Shown: positions 45,360-54,840 of the stretch, piece by piece
Numbering within the stretch: the stretch's first letter is position 1
Layout of the letters: each line of letters begins with the position of its first letter
DNA from: Pseudoalteromonas sp. H105
Lineage (GTDB): Bacteria > Pseudomonadota > Gammaproteobacteria > Enterobacterales > Alteromonadaceae
Reading direction: 5' to 3'
Length of the DNA: 64,000 nucleotides
NCBI RefSeq assembly: GCF_001469215.1
Contig: NZ_LOFH01000001.1
Coordinates: 248,001 to 312,000 of the forward strand
Notes under the pieces: model-generated
Told to the model about the DNA's origin: nothing
Seen by the model: only the letters and a program-made list of their open reading frames with translations
The model's database searches: none
Program-made: the position numbers and the translations under genes

Positions 45360-46169
45360 CTATTGAGAGAACGTAGACCAAATAGGCGCATGATCTGAGG
45401 GCTTTTCAATCCCTCTTAATTCATAATCTATTCCCGTATCTATGCAACGAGCGGCTAAAGAAGGTGTTGCAAGGACCACATCTATGCGCAGGCCACGATT
45501 ATCATCAAAGCCTTTAGAGCGATAATCAAACCATGAATATTGATCTGTTGTGTCAGGGTTAAGTTCACGGAAGGTATCTTTAAATCCCCAATCAAGCAAT
45601 GTTGCAAGCCATTGTCGCTCAATGGGTTGAAACGAACACTTTCCTGTTTTTAACCAGCGTTTCTTATTTGGTTCACCAATACCGATATCTAAATCTGTAG
45701 GCGATATATTAATATCACCCATCACAATAACGTCCTCATTATTTCGATGGTTGTTATTAAGGTGCGTCATTAAATCTTGGTAAAATTGCTTTTTGTATGG
45801 AAACTTGGTTTCGTGATTAATATTGTCACCTTGCGGGAAATAACCATTCATCACTGTTAGATCACGGCCATTTTCTTGTGTAAGCGTTACTGAAATCATT
45901 CGTTTTTGGTGGTCATCAGTGTCTGTAGTAAACCCTTTCAAAACCGACTTTGGCTCACTTTTACATAACATCGCGACACCATAATGTGCTTTCTGGCCAT
46001 GAAAATAGACGTGATAGCCCATTTTTTGAACATCATCGAGTGGGAAAGCCTCATCATGGACTTTGATTTCTTGTAAGCCGATAACATCTGGTTGATGTTT
46101 ATCAATGATTGCTTGAAGCTGATGAAGGCGAGCACGAAGCCCATTAATATTAAATGAAATGACTTTCAT
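45360..46169 (-). CDS. xthA: Exodeoxyribonuclease III (AP endonuclease)
   Basis: A 269-residue base-excision repair enzyme. It begins [18 protein letters not shown], then [13 protein letters not shown] (metal Glu), [44 protein letters not shown] and the final SDHAPIW. Full length as in E. coli (268). First gene of the xthA - CbiM-like - rlmA unit. Confidence 0.97.
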   Translation of the reverse strand: MKVISFNINGLRARLHQLQAIIDKHQPDVIGLQEIKVHDEAFPLDDVQKMGYHVYFHGQKAHYGVAMLCKSEPKSVLKGFTTDTDDHQKRMISVTLTQENGRDLTVMNGYFPQGDNINHETKFPYKKQFYQDLMTHLNNNHRNNEDVIVMGDINISPTDLDIGIGEPNKKRWLKTGKCSFQPIERQWLATLLDWGFKDTFRELNPDTTDQYSWFDYRSKGFDDNRGLRIDVVLATPSLAARCIDTGIDYELRGIEKPSDHAPIWSTFSQ

Positions 46170-46336
46170 ATTGTTGGCCTAAAAAAAGAATATTTATCAT
46201 TAAATTCTATCATCAAATCGTGTGCGATACATGTGCTTATTCATTACTAAAAGTTGGTTTATTGTTGTACAAATGATGATTAATTATTAAACATTGTTAA
46301 CCTCTCATTAAATAGTATATTAAATGAATTATTCAG

Positions 46337-46364
46337 TTGATTTGTGTTTTTGTGTATATATAAT
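46337..46364 (+). promoter_or_regulatory. Probable promoter of the DUF3718 gene
   Basis: TTGATT, 16 bases, then a perfect TATAAT (46359-46364), with the gene start 44 bp downstream. Confidence 0.6.
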
Positions 46365-46407
46365 GCACGAAATTCACCCGTTCAATACAATTCAATACAG
46401 GTAAATC

Positions 46408-46839
46408 ATGAAAAAACAACTTTTAGCTATTTTCGTTGCAACAGTATCATTCTCACACGTTACTCAAGCTGCTGAGTACTTCAGTGCAGATAAGAAAATT
46501 GAATCAAAATTGTGCTCAATTAGTGCAAACGAAGGTTTCTCTGTTGCGCGTAAAGTAGCGTCAAAGCATGGTATTTTCTTATCTCGTTATTCACAAAGCA
46601 TATTGTGTAATGGTGAAGATATTCGTTCAATTGCAAAAAAAGTTGAAATGAAAAACCGTGATGTAAAGTTGATAGAAGTGTTTGCTGAAAACGATCAAAC
46701 AGAAACGCAATTGTGTATTACTGCAGTGAAAAAAGGCCTTGAGCCAGTGCGTGCAAAAATTGGTAACCTAAATTCACTTCGTTGTAATGGTGAAGTTGTT
46801 ACTGATTTTGTTAAGCGTTACCAAAACGCGGCTATTTAA
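46408..46839 (+). CDS. Exported DUF3718 protein with tandem repeat
   Basis: A 143-residue exported protein with a signal peptide ending in VTQA. The DUF3718 unit occurs twice: ESKLCSISANEGFSVARKV ... LCNGEDIRSIAKK and ETQLCITAVKKGLEPVRAK ... RCNGEVVTDFVKR, each with two cysteines likely to form a disulfide. Common in Pseudoalteromonas and Shewanella; function unknown. It has its own promoter and terminator. Confidence 0.85.
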   Translation: MKKQLLAIFVATVSFSHVTQAAEYFSADKKIESKLCSISANEGFSVARKVASKHGIFLSRYSQSILCNGEDIRSIAKKVEMKNRDVKLIEVFAENDQTETQLCITAVKKGLEPVRAKIGNLNSLRCNGEVVTDFVKRYQNAAI

Positions 46840-46854
46840 TAGCTTAGTTTGAAT

Positions 46855-46881
46855 AAAAAGCGCTAAAGTAGCGCTTTTTTT
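46855..46881 (+). terminator. Intrinsic terminator after the DUF3718 gene
   Basis: AAAAAGCGCT, loop AAAGT, AGCGCTTTTTTT: a strong stem with a 7-base T-run. Confidence 0.9.
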
Positions 46882-46984
46882 GTGGGTTAAATTCACCCAG
46901 CTCGCTCATTCTCGAGAATACACCGTTAAATACAACTATAAACTAGTACGTGTTTAATGTAGCGTTTAAATACTTTTAATGCTG

Positions 46985-47009
46985 TATCTGACATTGAAGC
47001 AGTCAGATA
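46985..47009. repeat. Perfect inverted repeat upstream of scpB
   Basis: TATCTGAC and GTCAGATA flank nine bases. It lies about 125 bp before scpB and past the DUF3718 terminator, a position fitting an operator for the scpB-rluB transcript. Confidence 0.4.
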
Positions 47010-47131
47010 TGGTAAGCACGGGCAACGATTATTATTTTGCCTTTTTAGATAATAATTTTTCCAACCTTTGGCGTGATCTGTCATAATGGGTGGTTAATCA
47101 GAACCACACATAACAATTGATGGCTTTATAA

Positions 47132-47722
47132 ATGGCGACAAAACGATTAAGTGATGAACAGCTCATTGAAATCATTGAAGCGGCGATATTTGTTGCACCA
47201 AAACCATTAAATAAGCGCTACATTAAAGACACTGTATTAACTGACTTAAGTGTCTCGATGGCACGTGTAAATCAAGCGATAGAGCAGATCCAAGTACATT
47301 ATCAAACGCGAGGAATTCGTTTGGTGGAAGTGGGCAATGGGTACCGTTTTCAAGCATGTGAAAGTCTTGCCCCTTGGTTAAATAACTTATTCCAAGAACG
47401 TGCCCCTAAATATTCACGCGCATTATTAGAAACGTTGTCTTTAATTGCTTATCGCCAACCAATAACGCGTGGTGAAATAGAGCAAGTACGTGGTGTGGCT
47501 GTTGGCTCTGGTATAATAAAATCCCTTCTCGAAAGAGATTGGGTCCATGTGGTCGGCTTTAAAGAAGTGCCTGGAAAACCAGCCCTTTATGCGACAACAA
47601 AACAATTTTTAGATTATTTTTCGTTAACTGATCTGGATAACTTACCTGATCTGCCAACACAGCAGACAAATAAGATAGACCAGTTATTGAGTGATCCTTC
47701 TGTGAGAGAACTATCCGAATGA
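47132..47722 (+). CDS. scpB: Segregation and condensation protein B
   Basis: A 196-residue winged-helix protein of the Smc-ScpAB condensin. Family motifs: [26 protein letters not shown], and [38 protein letters not shown]. Its usual partner scpA is not next to it. The stop overlaps the rluB start by 4 bp, so expression is coupled to the pseudouridine synthase. Confidence 0.93.
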   Translation: MATKRLSDEQLIEIIEAAIFVAPKPLNKRYIKDTVLTDLSVSMARVNQAIEQIQVHYQTRGIRLVEVGNGYRFQACESLAPWLNNLFQERAPKYSRALLETLSLIAYRQPITRGEIEQVRGVAVGSGIIKSLLERDWVHVVGFKEVPGKPALYATTKQFLDYFSLTDLDNLPDLPTQQTNKIDQLLSDPSVRELSE

Positions 47723-48588
47723 GTATACAAGGTGAAAAGTTACAAAAAGTACTAGCAAGAGCAGGTGTGGGTTCGCGCCGCGAAATGGAAAAATACATTG
47801 ACGCAAATCGCGTGAGTGTAAATGGTAAAGTGGCAAAATTGGGTGACCGTGTTGAAGAAACAGACCAAATTCGTGTTGACGGCCACACGGTAAAAATTGA
47901 AGAAAAAGCAGAACGTATCTGCCGCGTTATTATGTATAACAAACCTGAAGGAGAGCTATGTACGCGTAAAGATCCTGAAGGGCGACGCACTGTTTTCGAC
48001 CGTTTACCCCGTATTGATGGTGAACGATGGATAGCGGTAGGTCGATTAGATATTAATACAGCAGGTTTAATGTTGTTTACCAATGATGGTGAATTAGCAA
48101 ATCGTTTGATGCACCCTAGCTACGAAGTTGAACGTGAGTATTCAGCACGAGTATTTGGTGAAGTTACCAATGAAACAATCAAGAACTTAACCAAAGGTGT
48201 AGAGCTTGAAGATGGTGTTGCCAAATTTTTGAATATCAAACCATTGGGTGGTGAAGGTATTAATCGTTGGTACAACGTAACACTGACTGAAGGTCGTAAC
48301 CGAGAAGTACGCCGTTTGTGGCAATCACAAGATGTTGATGTTTCAAGGTTGATACGTATTCGTTACGGTAAATTAGAGCTTGATAAGCGTTTACCTCAAG
48401 GCGGTTGGAGTGAATTAGATTTAGAAACGGTTAACTATTTACGTAAAACGGTAAAACTAGGCCGTGAAACGCAAACTAAGCTTTCTGTCATGCCTGAAAA
48501 ACGCAAAGACAAACGTGCAAAAATAAACCAGATCCGCAAGGCTGTTAAAAAGCACAATAACCGCGTGAAGCAAACTAAACGCCGTTAA
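47719..48588 (+). CDS. rluB: 23S rRNA pseudouridine-2605 synthase
   Basis: A 289-residue RsuA-family enzyme. An S4 RNA-binding domain ([21 protein letters not shown]) is followed by the catalytic domain: [16 protein letters not shown] and [26 protein letters not shown] with the essential Asp. [11 protein letters not shown] is family-typical. The basic C-terminal tail ([18 protein letters not shown]) fits rRNA contact. Confidence 0.95.
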   Translation: MSIQGEKLQKVLARAGVGSRREMEKYIDANRVSVNGKVAKLGDRVEETDQIRVDGHTVKIEEKAERICRVIMYNKPEGELCTRKDPEGRRTVFDRLPRIDGERWIAVGRLDINTAGLMLFTNDGELANRLMHPSYEVEREYSARVFGEVTNETIKNLTKGVELEDGVAKFLNIKPLGGEGINRWYNVTLTEGRNREVRRLWQSQDVDVSRLIRIRYGKLELDKRLPQGGWSELDLETVNYLRKTVKLGRETQTKLSVMPEKRKDKRAKINQIRKAVKKHNNRVKQTKRR

Positions 48589-48608
48589 GTAGTAAACTAT
48601 CAAATATC

Positions 48609-48630
48609 AAAGCCGCTTTATAGCGGCTTT
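48609..48630. terminator. Terminator between rluB and yciK
   Basis: AAAGCCGCT, loop TTAT, AGCGGCTTT followed by TTAG. It can serve both convergent genes. Confidence 0.8.
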
Positions 48631-48644
48631 TTAGATCTAATTTA

Positions 48645-49397
48645 TCATGCAGGCTTTTTAACTTGTGCATCCAAAGACTGTCCATTAATTTCTTTAGAAT
48701 CATCACTCATTAAATAAAGGTAAGTCGGCATTAAATCCTCAGGGGTGGCCAGTTTATCGCGATCTTCTCCTGGGTATGCAGTGGCTCGCATAGTGGTTCG
48801 CGTTGCACCTGGGTTAATGCAATTAATACGAATGTTTGTTTTACCTACTTCTGCTGCCCATGTTTGCATCATGCCTTCTACAGCAAATTTCGAAATGGCA
48901 TAGGCACCCCAAAACTCTCTCCCTTCTCGGCCCACACCTGAAGACGTAAATATAATGGAGGCATTGGGTGACTTACGAAGAACAGGAAACATGTATTTAG
49001 TTATCATTGCTTGCGCCGTAACATTTACTTTCATTATGTTGTCAAATGTAGATGCACAAAAATGTTCTAATGGACCGAGTGCGCCAATGATCCCAGCGTT
49101 ATTTAGTAGGCCGTCTAATTTTCCGAATTGCTGTTCTATAGTGGCGCCTAAATCACGGAAATTTTGTTTTGTAGCCCCTTTTAAATCCATTGGAACAATA
49201 GCTGGTTTAGGGTAGCCAAGCGCAACAATCTCATCATAGACACATTCAAGTTTTTGCGTGGTTTTACCAAGAAGAATAACCGTTGCTCCATGCTTAGCAT
49301 AGGTTATGGCAGCGACCCGGCCTATACCATCACCTGCACCAGTTATCAGAATTACTTTGTCTTGCAGCGCGTTCTCGGCGGCTTTGTAAGTTTGCAT
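48645..49397 (-). CDS. yciK: YciK-type short-chain dehydrogenase
   Basis: A 250-residue SDR oxidoreductase. Cofactor motif ITGAGDGIGRVAA, NNAG in LLNNAGIIGALGPLEHF, catalytic Ser in IIFTSSGVGREG and YxxxK in YAISKFAVEG. It matches E. coli YciK (252), also near rluB. The physiological substrate is not known. Confidence 0.92.
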   Translation of the reverse strand: MQTYKAAENALQDKVILITGAGDGIGRVAAITYAKHGATVILLGKTTQKLECVYDEIVALGYPKPAIVPMDLKGATKQNFRDLGATIEQQFGKLDGLLNNAGIIGALGPLEHFCASTFDNIMKVNVTAQAMITKYMFPVLRKSPNASIIFTSSGVGREGREFWGAYAISKFAVEGMMQTWAAEVGKTNIRINCINPGATRTTMRATAYPGEDRDKLATPEDLMPTYLYLMSDDSKEINGQSLDAQVKKPA

Positions 49398-49650
49398 AAT
49401 AGAGTACCCAAAGAATCAATTTTTGTGATTTTAACATAGCAAAACACCAAGTTATCGAATTTATTGTAAAATTAGGTGGCGAAAGTTGAAACTTTACGTT
49501 AACTTTAACTGGTCTAATGTCTCATTAATAAACTTATTACAATATTTTAACGATTTTATGACTGTAACTTTGGCATTATATTTGAAACATTAACTATACT
49601 TATACAACTGAACACACAATAAAAATAAGATTATGCGCGGAGCAAATCAT

Positions 49651-52107
49651 ATGAAAAAAATGCTACTCTCACTCTCAATTACAGCTGTACTAACTGGTTG
49701 TGGCGGCGGTGAAACGTTAGAAGATATTAAAAACGATACGCCACCGATCATACCTACTGCCACTGTCAGCTTTGATCCCTCAAATGGTGTTATTTCTGTA
49801 CCAAATGACTTATTAATGAGTGGTACAAAAGATGGCACGCTAAACATTCCTGGTGAACTTGATGATGACGGTGTGTCCGTTCCTCGTAATGCTTATGCTA
49901 ATCCATCATTAGCACTTGGTGCACTAGATGGTTGGTCAAGCCAAGTTCCTTATAAAATTGATTTAGTCATGCCTTCATTTGTCAGCAGTGATGTACCAGA
50001 AGGTATTAGCCTAGATCCAGCTTCGGCTTCAGTACCGGGCGCTGTTCGTATTTTTGAAGTAATTATGGGTGCAAGCTTAACTGATGCAGAATGCTCACAA
50101 GCACCTGCAGGTACTGCCTGTAAATTAGTCGGTGAGTTAAGCTTTGGTGTTGACTTTATTACTAAACCAAGTGGTAATGGTGTTGCTGTTATTCCATTGA
50201 AACCATTCAAGGCTGGCAGTTCATATATAAATGTCTTAACTACCAGTTTAAAGGACTCACTTGGTCGTTCAATTGAACCATCTTCAACTTATGGGCTAGT
50301 TAAACAAGAAGCGCCATTGGTTACCGCGTCGCAACTTGCGCTTCAAGGAGCAGTGAACAGCTATGAAAATACGGTTGTATCGGGTGGCGGCATTACAAAA
50401 GATGAGATCATATACTCTGCTGCAATGACCATTCAATCAGCAGGACCTGTGCTAAGTACAATCAAATCGTTACTGGCGGCAAGTTTAGCTCAACCGAGTT
50501 TACCAACGCCTGCAGTTCAAGTGCCTGAGCAACCAATGCTGAATGTTACTCAAGTTTTTGCTTCTCAAGGAATTACGGGTTTATCGCCAGTGTTTTCTGG
50601 TGTGCAATATCAAAAAGGTGGTGTGATGCTACCAATGTATTTGGCAACACCGACAGGTAAAGAAATTTCAGACCTAGCTGATACATATTGGCAAGGTATG
50701 TGTGATAACGCTGTGGCTGTTTTAGGGTATAAAGCGGCTGCAGGTGATGCTTTTCCAAATGAACCAATTTCAGTTAATGACGGCACGTGTGCTGCGTTGA
50801 GTGAAGGCCGTTTGCGTGATTTAGGCTTAGATAGCACAAAGCATTTAACAAAGTATAATTCAATACCAAAAGTACAAAGCATGGCAAATGTGCCAGTTCA
50901 AGTAACTAAACCAATTTTACCTGTTTTGAATGGGATCCGTGCTCAATTAGGCATGGATGAGTTGGTAATGCCTGAAGGCGGTTGGCCCGTTGTTATTATG
51001 CAGCATGGCATTACGTCTAAAAAAGAAGACATGCTTGCACTAACGGCTGCTTTGTCGATGCAAGGTTTTGCAACAGTTGCAATTGACCATCCTGTTCATG
51101 GTGAACGTGGTATTGATGTTGATGGTGACGGCACCGATGATTTTAACGCAAGCACAGGCTCAGTTCTTGCGTATATGAATCTTCAATCATTGCTTGTTGC
51201 ACGAGATAATTTAAGACAGTCTTCAGCTGATCTATTAGGCTTACGTCTTGGTCTTAACTTCATCAATGATACATCTTTAAATACGATGGATGTTTCATTC
51301 ATTGGTCACTCATTGGGTTCAGTTGTGGCACCTGCTTTTATTAGCCAAGCGAATAGCCCGCTCGCTGATCAAGTCGATCCATTATTCAAAGTGAATTCTG
51401 TTGCATTGGCAAGTGGTGGTGGTGGTTTAGCCAGTTTCTTACTAGAGTCAGCTAGCTTTGGACCATTTGTTCAGGGTTCTGTTTTAGCGTCTGCAGGTAC
51501 GACAGAATCGGCTGAATTTGTTAGCTATATGTCAAATGAAGCAGTATCTAATTGTGGTGCATTAGCTGCAAATCAACAGGCTTACATCAGCTGTGCCTAT
51601 AATGAATATGTAACGTCGTTAACTGTGGCTGGTGAGACTGCAAAACTTGCAAACATCGAAGGCGTTATGACACAGTTTGCGTTTGCATCTCAAACAGCGT
51701 TAGATAGTGGTGATCCAACCAATTACGCAGCCGCTGTTAATGCACTTGGCACACCAGTTTATATGAATGTGGTGGTAGGGGATGGCGAAGGTAATAAACA
51801 GGACCAAGTTATTCCTCCAACGACATCAATTAACCCAATAGCCGGTTCATTACCACTAGCTAAACTGATGGGGCTGGCGACAGTAGCACAGTCACAAGCA
51901 CCTACGGATGACGGTATGAGTTACTTAGTGCAGTTTACTAAAGGTCATCATAGCTCTGTGCTAACACCAACTCCAGCACAAGGTTCTGGTGCAACAGTTG
52001 AAGGCAGTGCTGCTGCTACGACTGAGATGCAATTACAAATTGCAAGTTACTTGGCTACGCGTGGTAAAGCTCTATTAATTACAAACACAGATGTTGTAAC
52101 CAACTAA
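49651..52107 (+). CDS. Surface lipase-like lipoprotein, VolA / Pla-1/cef family
   Basis: An 818-residue lipoprotein with lipobox LTGC. The ATG at 49651 has CGGAG about eight bases upstream. The N-terminal half is a family-specific domain beginning SFDPSNGVISVPNDLLMSG. The C-terminal half is an alpha/beta hydrolase with the nucleophile in FIGHSLGSVVAPA, a GWPVVIMQHGITSKKEDM oxyanion region and a late His in FTKGHHSSV. A DVDGDGTDDF loop may bind calcium. Vibrio VolA is a surface-exposed lysophospholipase of this family, so a similar lipid-scavenging role is likely. A terminator follows. Confidence 0.85.
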   Translation: MKKMLLSLSITAVLTGCGGGETLEDIKNDTPPIIPTATVSFDPSNGVISVPNDLLMSGTKDGTLNIPGELDDDGVSVPRNAYANPSLALGALDGWSSQVPYKIDLVMPSFVSSDVPEGISLDPASASVPGAVRIFEVIMGASLTDAECSQAPAGTACKLVGELSFGVDFITKPSGNGVAVIPLKPFKAGSSYINVLTTSLKDSLGRSIEPSSTYGLVKQEAPLVTASQLALQGAVNSYENTVVSGGGITKDEIIYSAAMTIQSAGPVLSTIKSLLAASLAQPSLPTPAVQVPEQPMLNVTQVFASQGITGLSPVFSGVQYQKGGVMLPMYLATPTGKEISDLADTYWQGMCDNAVAVLGYKAAAGDAFPNEPISVNDGTCAALSEGRLRDLGLDSTKHLTKYNSIPKVQSMANVPVQVTKPILPVLNGIRAQLGMDELVMPEGGWPVVIMQHGITSKKEDMLALTAALSMQGFATVAIDHPVHGERGIDVDGDGTDDFNASTGSVLAYMNLQSLLVARDNLRQSSADLLGLRLGLNFINDTSLNTMDVSFIGHSLGSVVAPAFISQANSPLADQVDPLFKVNSVALASGGGGLASFLLESASFGPFVQGSVLASAGTTESAEFVSYMSNEAVSNCGALAANQQAYISCAYNEYVTSLTVAGETAKLANIEGVMTQFAFASQTALDSGDPTNYAAAVNALGTPVYMNVVVGDGEGNKQDQVIPPTTSINPIAGSLPLAKLMGLATVAQSQAPTDDGMSYLVQFTKGHHSSVLTPTPAQGSGATVEGSAAATTEMQLQIASYLATRGKALLITNTDVVTN

Positions 52108-52129
52108 ACATAATTTAATCCAACCAATA

Positions 52130-52154
52130 AAAAGCCACTGAAAAGTGGCTTTTT
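52130..52154 (+). terminator. Intrinsic terminator after the lipase gene
   Basis: AAAAGCCACT, loop GAAA, AGTGGCTTTTTT. Confidence 0.88.
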
Positions 52155-52220
52155 TGTGTTTGATTGGCATGTTAGTTCAAGTTCGGTTAAATTAGGGAAA
52201 ATTTATTTTGGAGATGAGCG

Positions 52221-53240
52221 TTGGAATTTCTTTACGAGTACGGTTTATTTTTAGCAAAAACAGTTACTTTTGTTATAGCGATTGGAGCAATTGCTATCAT
52301 TGTTGTTGCCACAGCAGTCAAGCCTAAGGCAAAAAAAGGTGAAATAGATATTGAAGATGTGTCAGAACAGCTTGATGAGTTAAATTCAAGTTTTCTTGAA
52401 AATACACTTTCAAAAAAAGCACTTAAAGCGCATCACAAAGCACAGAAAACGCATGCAAAGGAACAAAGTGATGACGAGGTGACCAAGCCTCGTTTATACG
52501 TGATTGACTTTATTGGCAGTATGGATGCGCATGAAGTTGATAGTCTACGAGAAGAAGTCACAGCAATCATTTCAATTGCTGATCCTAAGCTTGATAAGGT
52601 ACTTGTTAGGCTTGAAAGTGGAGGCGGTGTTGTTCACGGTTATGGTTTAGCCGCGTCACAATTACAACGTTTGAAAAGTAAGGGTATTCATTTAACCGTA
52701 TCAATTGACAAGGTTGCTGCAAGTGGTGGTTATATGATGGCGTGTGTTGCAGATACAATTGTAGCCGCACCATTTGCTATTGTTGGTTCGATTGGTGTGA
52801 TTGCTCAAATACCAAACTTTAATAAAATTTTAAAGAAGAACGATATAGATTTTGAACAAATTACGGCAGGCGAGTTCAAGCGTACACTGACCTTGTTTGG
52901 AGAAAATACCGATAAGGCACGTGAAAAGTTTCGTGATGAAATAGAGCATACACATGACTTATTTAAATCATTTGTTAGTACACAGCGACCGAGTTTAGAG
53001 ATTAATAGCGTTGCAACAGGAGAGCATTGGTTTGCAACTCAAGCGATTGAAAAAGGGCTTGTTGATAAAATAGAGACCAGTGATGACACGCTTTTAGCGC
53101 ATCAGCAATCATGTCAAATTTATAAAGTACACTATAAAGTGAAAAAATCACTCAGTGATAAGTTTGCAATTGGATTGAGCAACACGATGAACAGAGCAGG
53201 TATTTCTATACTTTCTCGGTTTAAAAGTCTGAACCCGTGA
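52221..53240 (+). CDS. sohB: Inner-membrane peptidase SohB
   Basis: A 339-residue S49 serine protease. One N-terminal membrane helix (TVTFVIAIGAIAIIVVATAV), a charged linker, then the SppA-like domain: ESGGGVVHGYG, KVAASGGYMMACVADTIVA with the catalytic Ser, GSIGVI, and the Lys in AGEFKRTLTLFG. Start is a TTG at 52221 after GGAGATGAGCG. Length matches E. coli SohB (349). Confidence 0.93.
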   Translation: MEFLYEYGLFLAKTVTFVIAIGAIAIIVVATAVKPKAKKGEIDIEDVSEQLDELNSSFLENTLSKKALKAHHKAQKTHAKEQSDDEVTKPRLYVIDFIGSMDAHEVDSLREEVTAIISIADPKLDKVLVRLESGGGVVHGYGLAASQLQRLKSKGIHLTVSIDKVAASGGYMMACVADTIVAAPFAIVGSIGVIAQIPNFNKILKKNDIDFEQITAGEFKRTLTLFGENTDKAREKFRDEIEHTHDLFKSFVSTQRPSLEINSVATGEHWFATQAIEKGLVDKIETSDDTLLAHQQSCQIYKVHYKVKKSLSDKFAIGLSNTMNRAGISILSRFKSLNP

Positions 53241-53256
53241 TTTTATTTTAGCCAAT

Positions 53257-53286
53257 AAAAAACCCGCAACAAGGCGGGTTTTTTTA
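53257..53286. terminator. Bidirectional terminator between sohB and the symporter
   Basis: AAAAAACCCGC, loop AACAAG, GCGGGTTTTTTT, shared by convergent genes. Confidence 0.9.
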
Positions 53287-53299
53287 TCAAAAGTCTACA

Positions 53300-54634
53300 T
53301 TATGAATCGGTAGACTTATGATAATCTTCTAAATCCTTTGCAGCATCTGGATCATTAAATACCGCTTCATCTAATTGACCTTCAGACTTTGCTACAACAC
53401 AGGTGACCATACAGTCACCCGTAACATTGACCGCTGTTCTGGTCATATCGAGTAAGCGATCAACGCCAATGATGATTGCTATCCCTTCTACAGGCAAACC
53501 AACTTGGTTAAGAACCATGGCTAACATAATTAAGCCAACGCCAGGCACACCAGCCGTGCCTACTGAAGCCAATGTTGCTGTGAGAATAACCATTAGGTAA
53601 TCTGAAATAGTCAAATCAACAGAGAAAACTTGTGCGATAAACACAGTGGCAACACCTTGCATAATGGCTGTGCCGTCCATGTTAATTGTCGCGCCCAGAG
53701 GAACAGTGAAAGAAGCGACAGAATTATTTGCACCTAGCTTTTTAGTTGCTGTTTCTAACGTAATAGGCATCGTTGCACTGGAGCTTGATGTACTAAAAGC
53801 GAATAAACACGCATGGCGCATTTTCTTTAAGAATGTAAGCGGGTTCAAACCTGTTAATAGTTTAAATAAAACAGAATAATTAACTAAAGCGTGAATAAAT
53901 AGTGCAACGACTACAACACCAAAGTACTTGGCCAAACTAACAATTAAGTTAAGCTCGATGGTGGTGAACAGTTTAGCCATTAAGCAAAATACACCATACG
54001 GCGCTACATTCATCAATAGTGTCACAAGTTTTAATATAACGGTGTTTAAATCTTCAAACACCACAGCTACTCTTTTACCTGCGCCACCACTTAAAGCCAT
54101 TGCAATACCAAAGAGTAATGCAAACACAATAACCTGTAACATATTGCCGCTGGCCATTGCATCAATTGGATTAGTCGGAAACATATCGATAATGACTTGG
54201 GCAAGAGTCGGTGCTTCTTTTGCTGCGAAGGTGGCTTCACTGGGAAGGTTAATGCCTTCACCTGGGTTTACAAGTAATGCAAGCGTGATTGCAACGGTGA
54301 TTGCGATCGCTGTAGTGATTAGGTATAAGCCAATTGATTTACCACCTAAGCGACCTAATTTTTTTGGGTCGCTGAGGCTACAAGTACCACATACCAATGA
54401 AACAAACACAAGCGGCACAACAAGCATTTTTAAACTTGCAATAAATATTTGTCCACCTATATGAAATAAGCCATCTACAAAAAAGCTTTTAATTGGCAAA
54501 GAGAATAACCCAAGCGGGATTAGATAATCGTCTTCGCCAGCTAAAATAGCCTGAAATGCAAAGCCTACCAGTACACCTAGAAACATACCAATCATGATAC
54601 GGCTAGTTAAACTCATTGAACGGATTTTCGACAT
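53300..54634 (-). CDS. Dicarboxylate/amino-acid:cation symporter (DAACS)
   Basis: A 444-residue inner-membrane symporter with about eight helices and two re-entrant loops. Signature motifs: AFSTSSSSATMPITLE (first hairpin, serine-rich), GATINMDGTAIMQGVATVFIAQ and GVPGVGLIMLAMVL. The C-terminus has the DRLLDMTRTAVNVTGD substrate-site region with the Asp and Arg that favour acidic substrates such as glutamate, aspartate or C4-dicarboxylates. Closest in kind to GltP/SdcS-like members; the exact substrate is not settled. Confidence 0.88.
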   Translation of the reverse strand: MSKIRSMSLTSRIMIGMFLGVLVGFAFQAILAGEDDYLIPLGLFSLPIKSFFVDGLFHIGGQIFIASLKMLVVPLVFVSLVCGTCSLSDPKKLGRLGGKSIGLYLITTAIAITVAITLALLVNPGEGINLPSEATFAAKEAPTLAQVIIDMFPTNPIDAMASGNMLQVIVFALLFGIAMALSGGAGKRVAVVFEDLNTVILKLVTLLMNVAPYGVFCLMAKLFTTIELNLIVSLAKYFGVVVVALFIHALVNYSVLFKLLTGLNPLTFLKKMRHACLFAFSTSSSSATMPITLETATKKLGANNSVASFTVPLGATINMDGTAIMQGVATVFIAQVFSVDLTISDYLMVILTATLASVGTAGVPGVGLIMLAMVLNQVGLPVEGIAIIIGVDRLLDMTRTAVNVTGDCMVTCVVAKSEGQLDEAVFNDPDAAKDLEDYHKSTDS

Positions 54635-54840
54635 AGTTACAATCTATTTTTATAAATTTGCCATAGCCTACCAGCATGCAGATTTTTATACAGAAAAAAT
54701 CGATAAATATGTAAAAAAAAGTGTGATAACAAAAACAACAAATAAAGTCTTAAAAAGTTGTGATTTTCGTGCCAGATATAGGTTAATATTGGGTAAATAT
54801 ATTATTTCAATAATTAATAACAAACGCTAGGGAGAGGTCA

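Noticed and set aside
47559..48083. A 174-codon ORF opposite scpB and rluB
   Set aside because: Antisense to two clear coupled genes; composition fits a shadow frame.
53928..54464. A 178-codon ORF on the plus strand opposite the DAACS symporter
   Set aside because: It is an antisense shadow of a well-supported membrane protein and has no ribosome site or family features.
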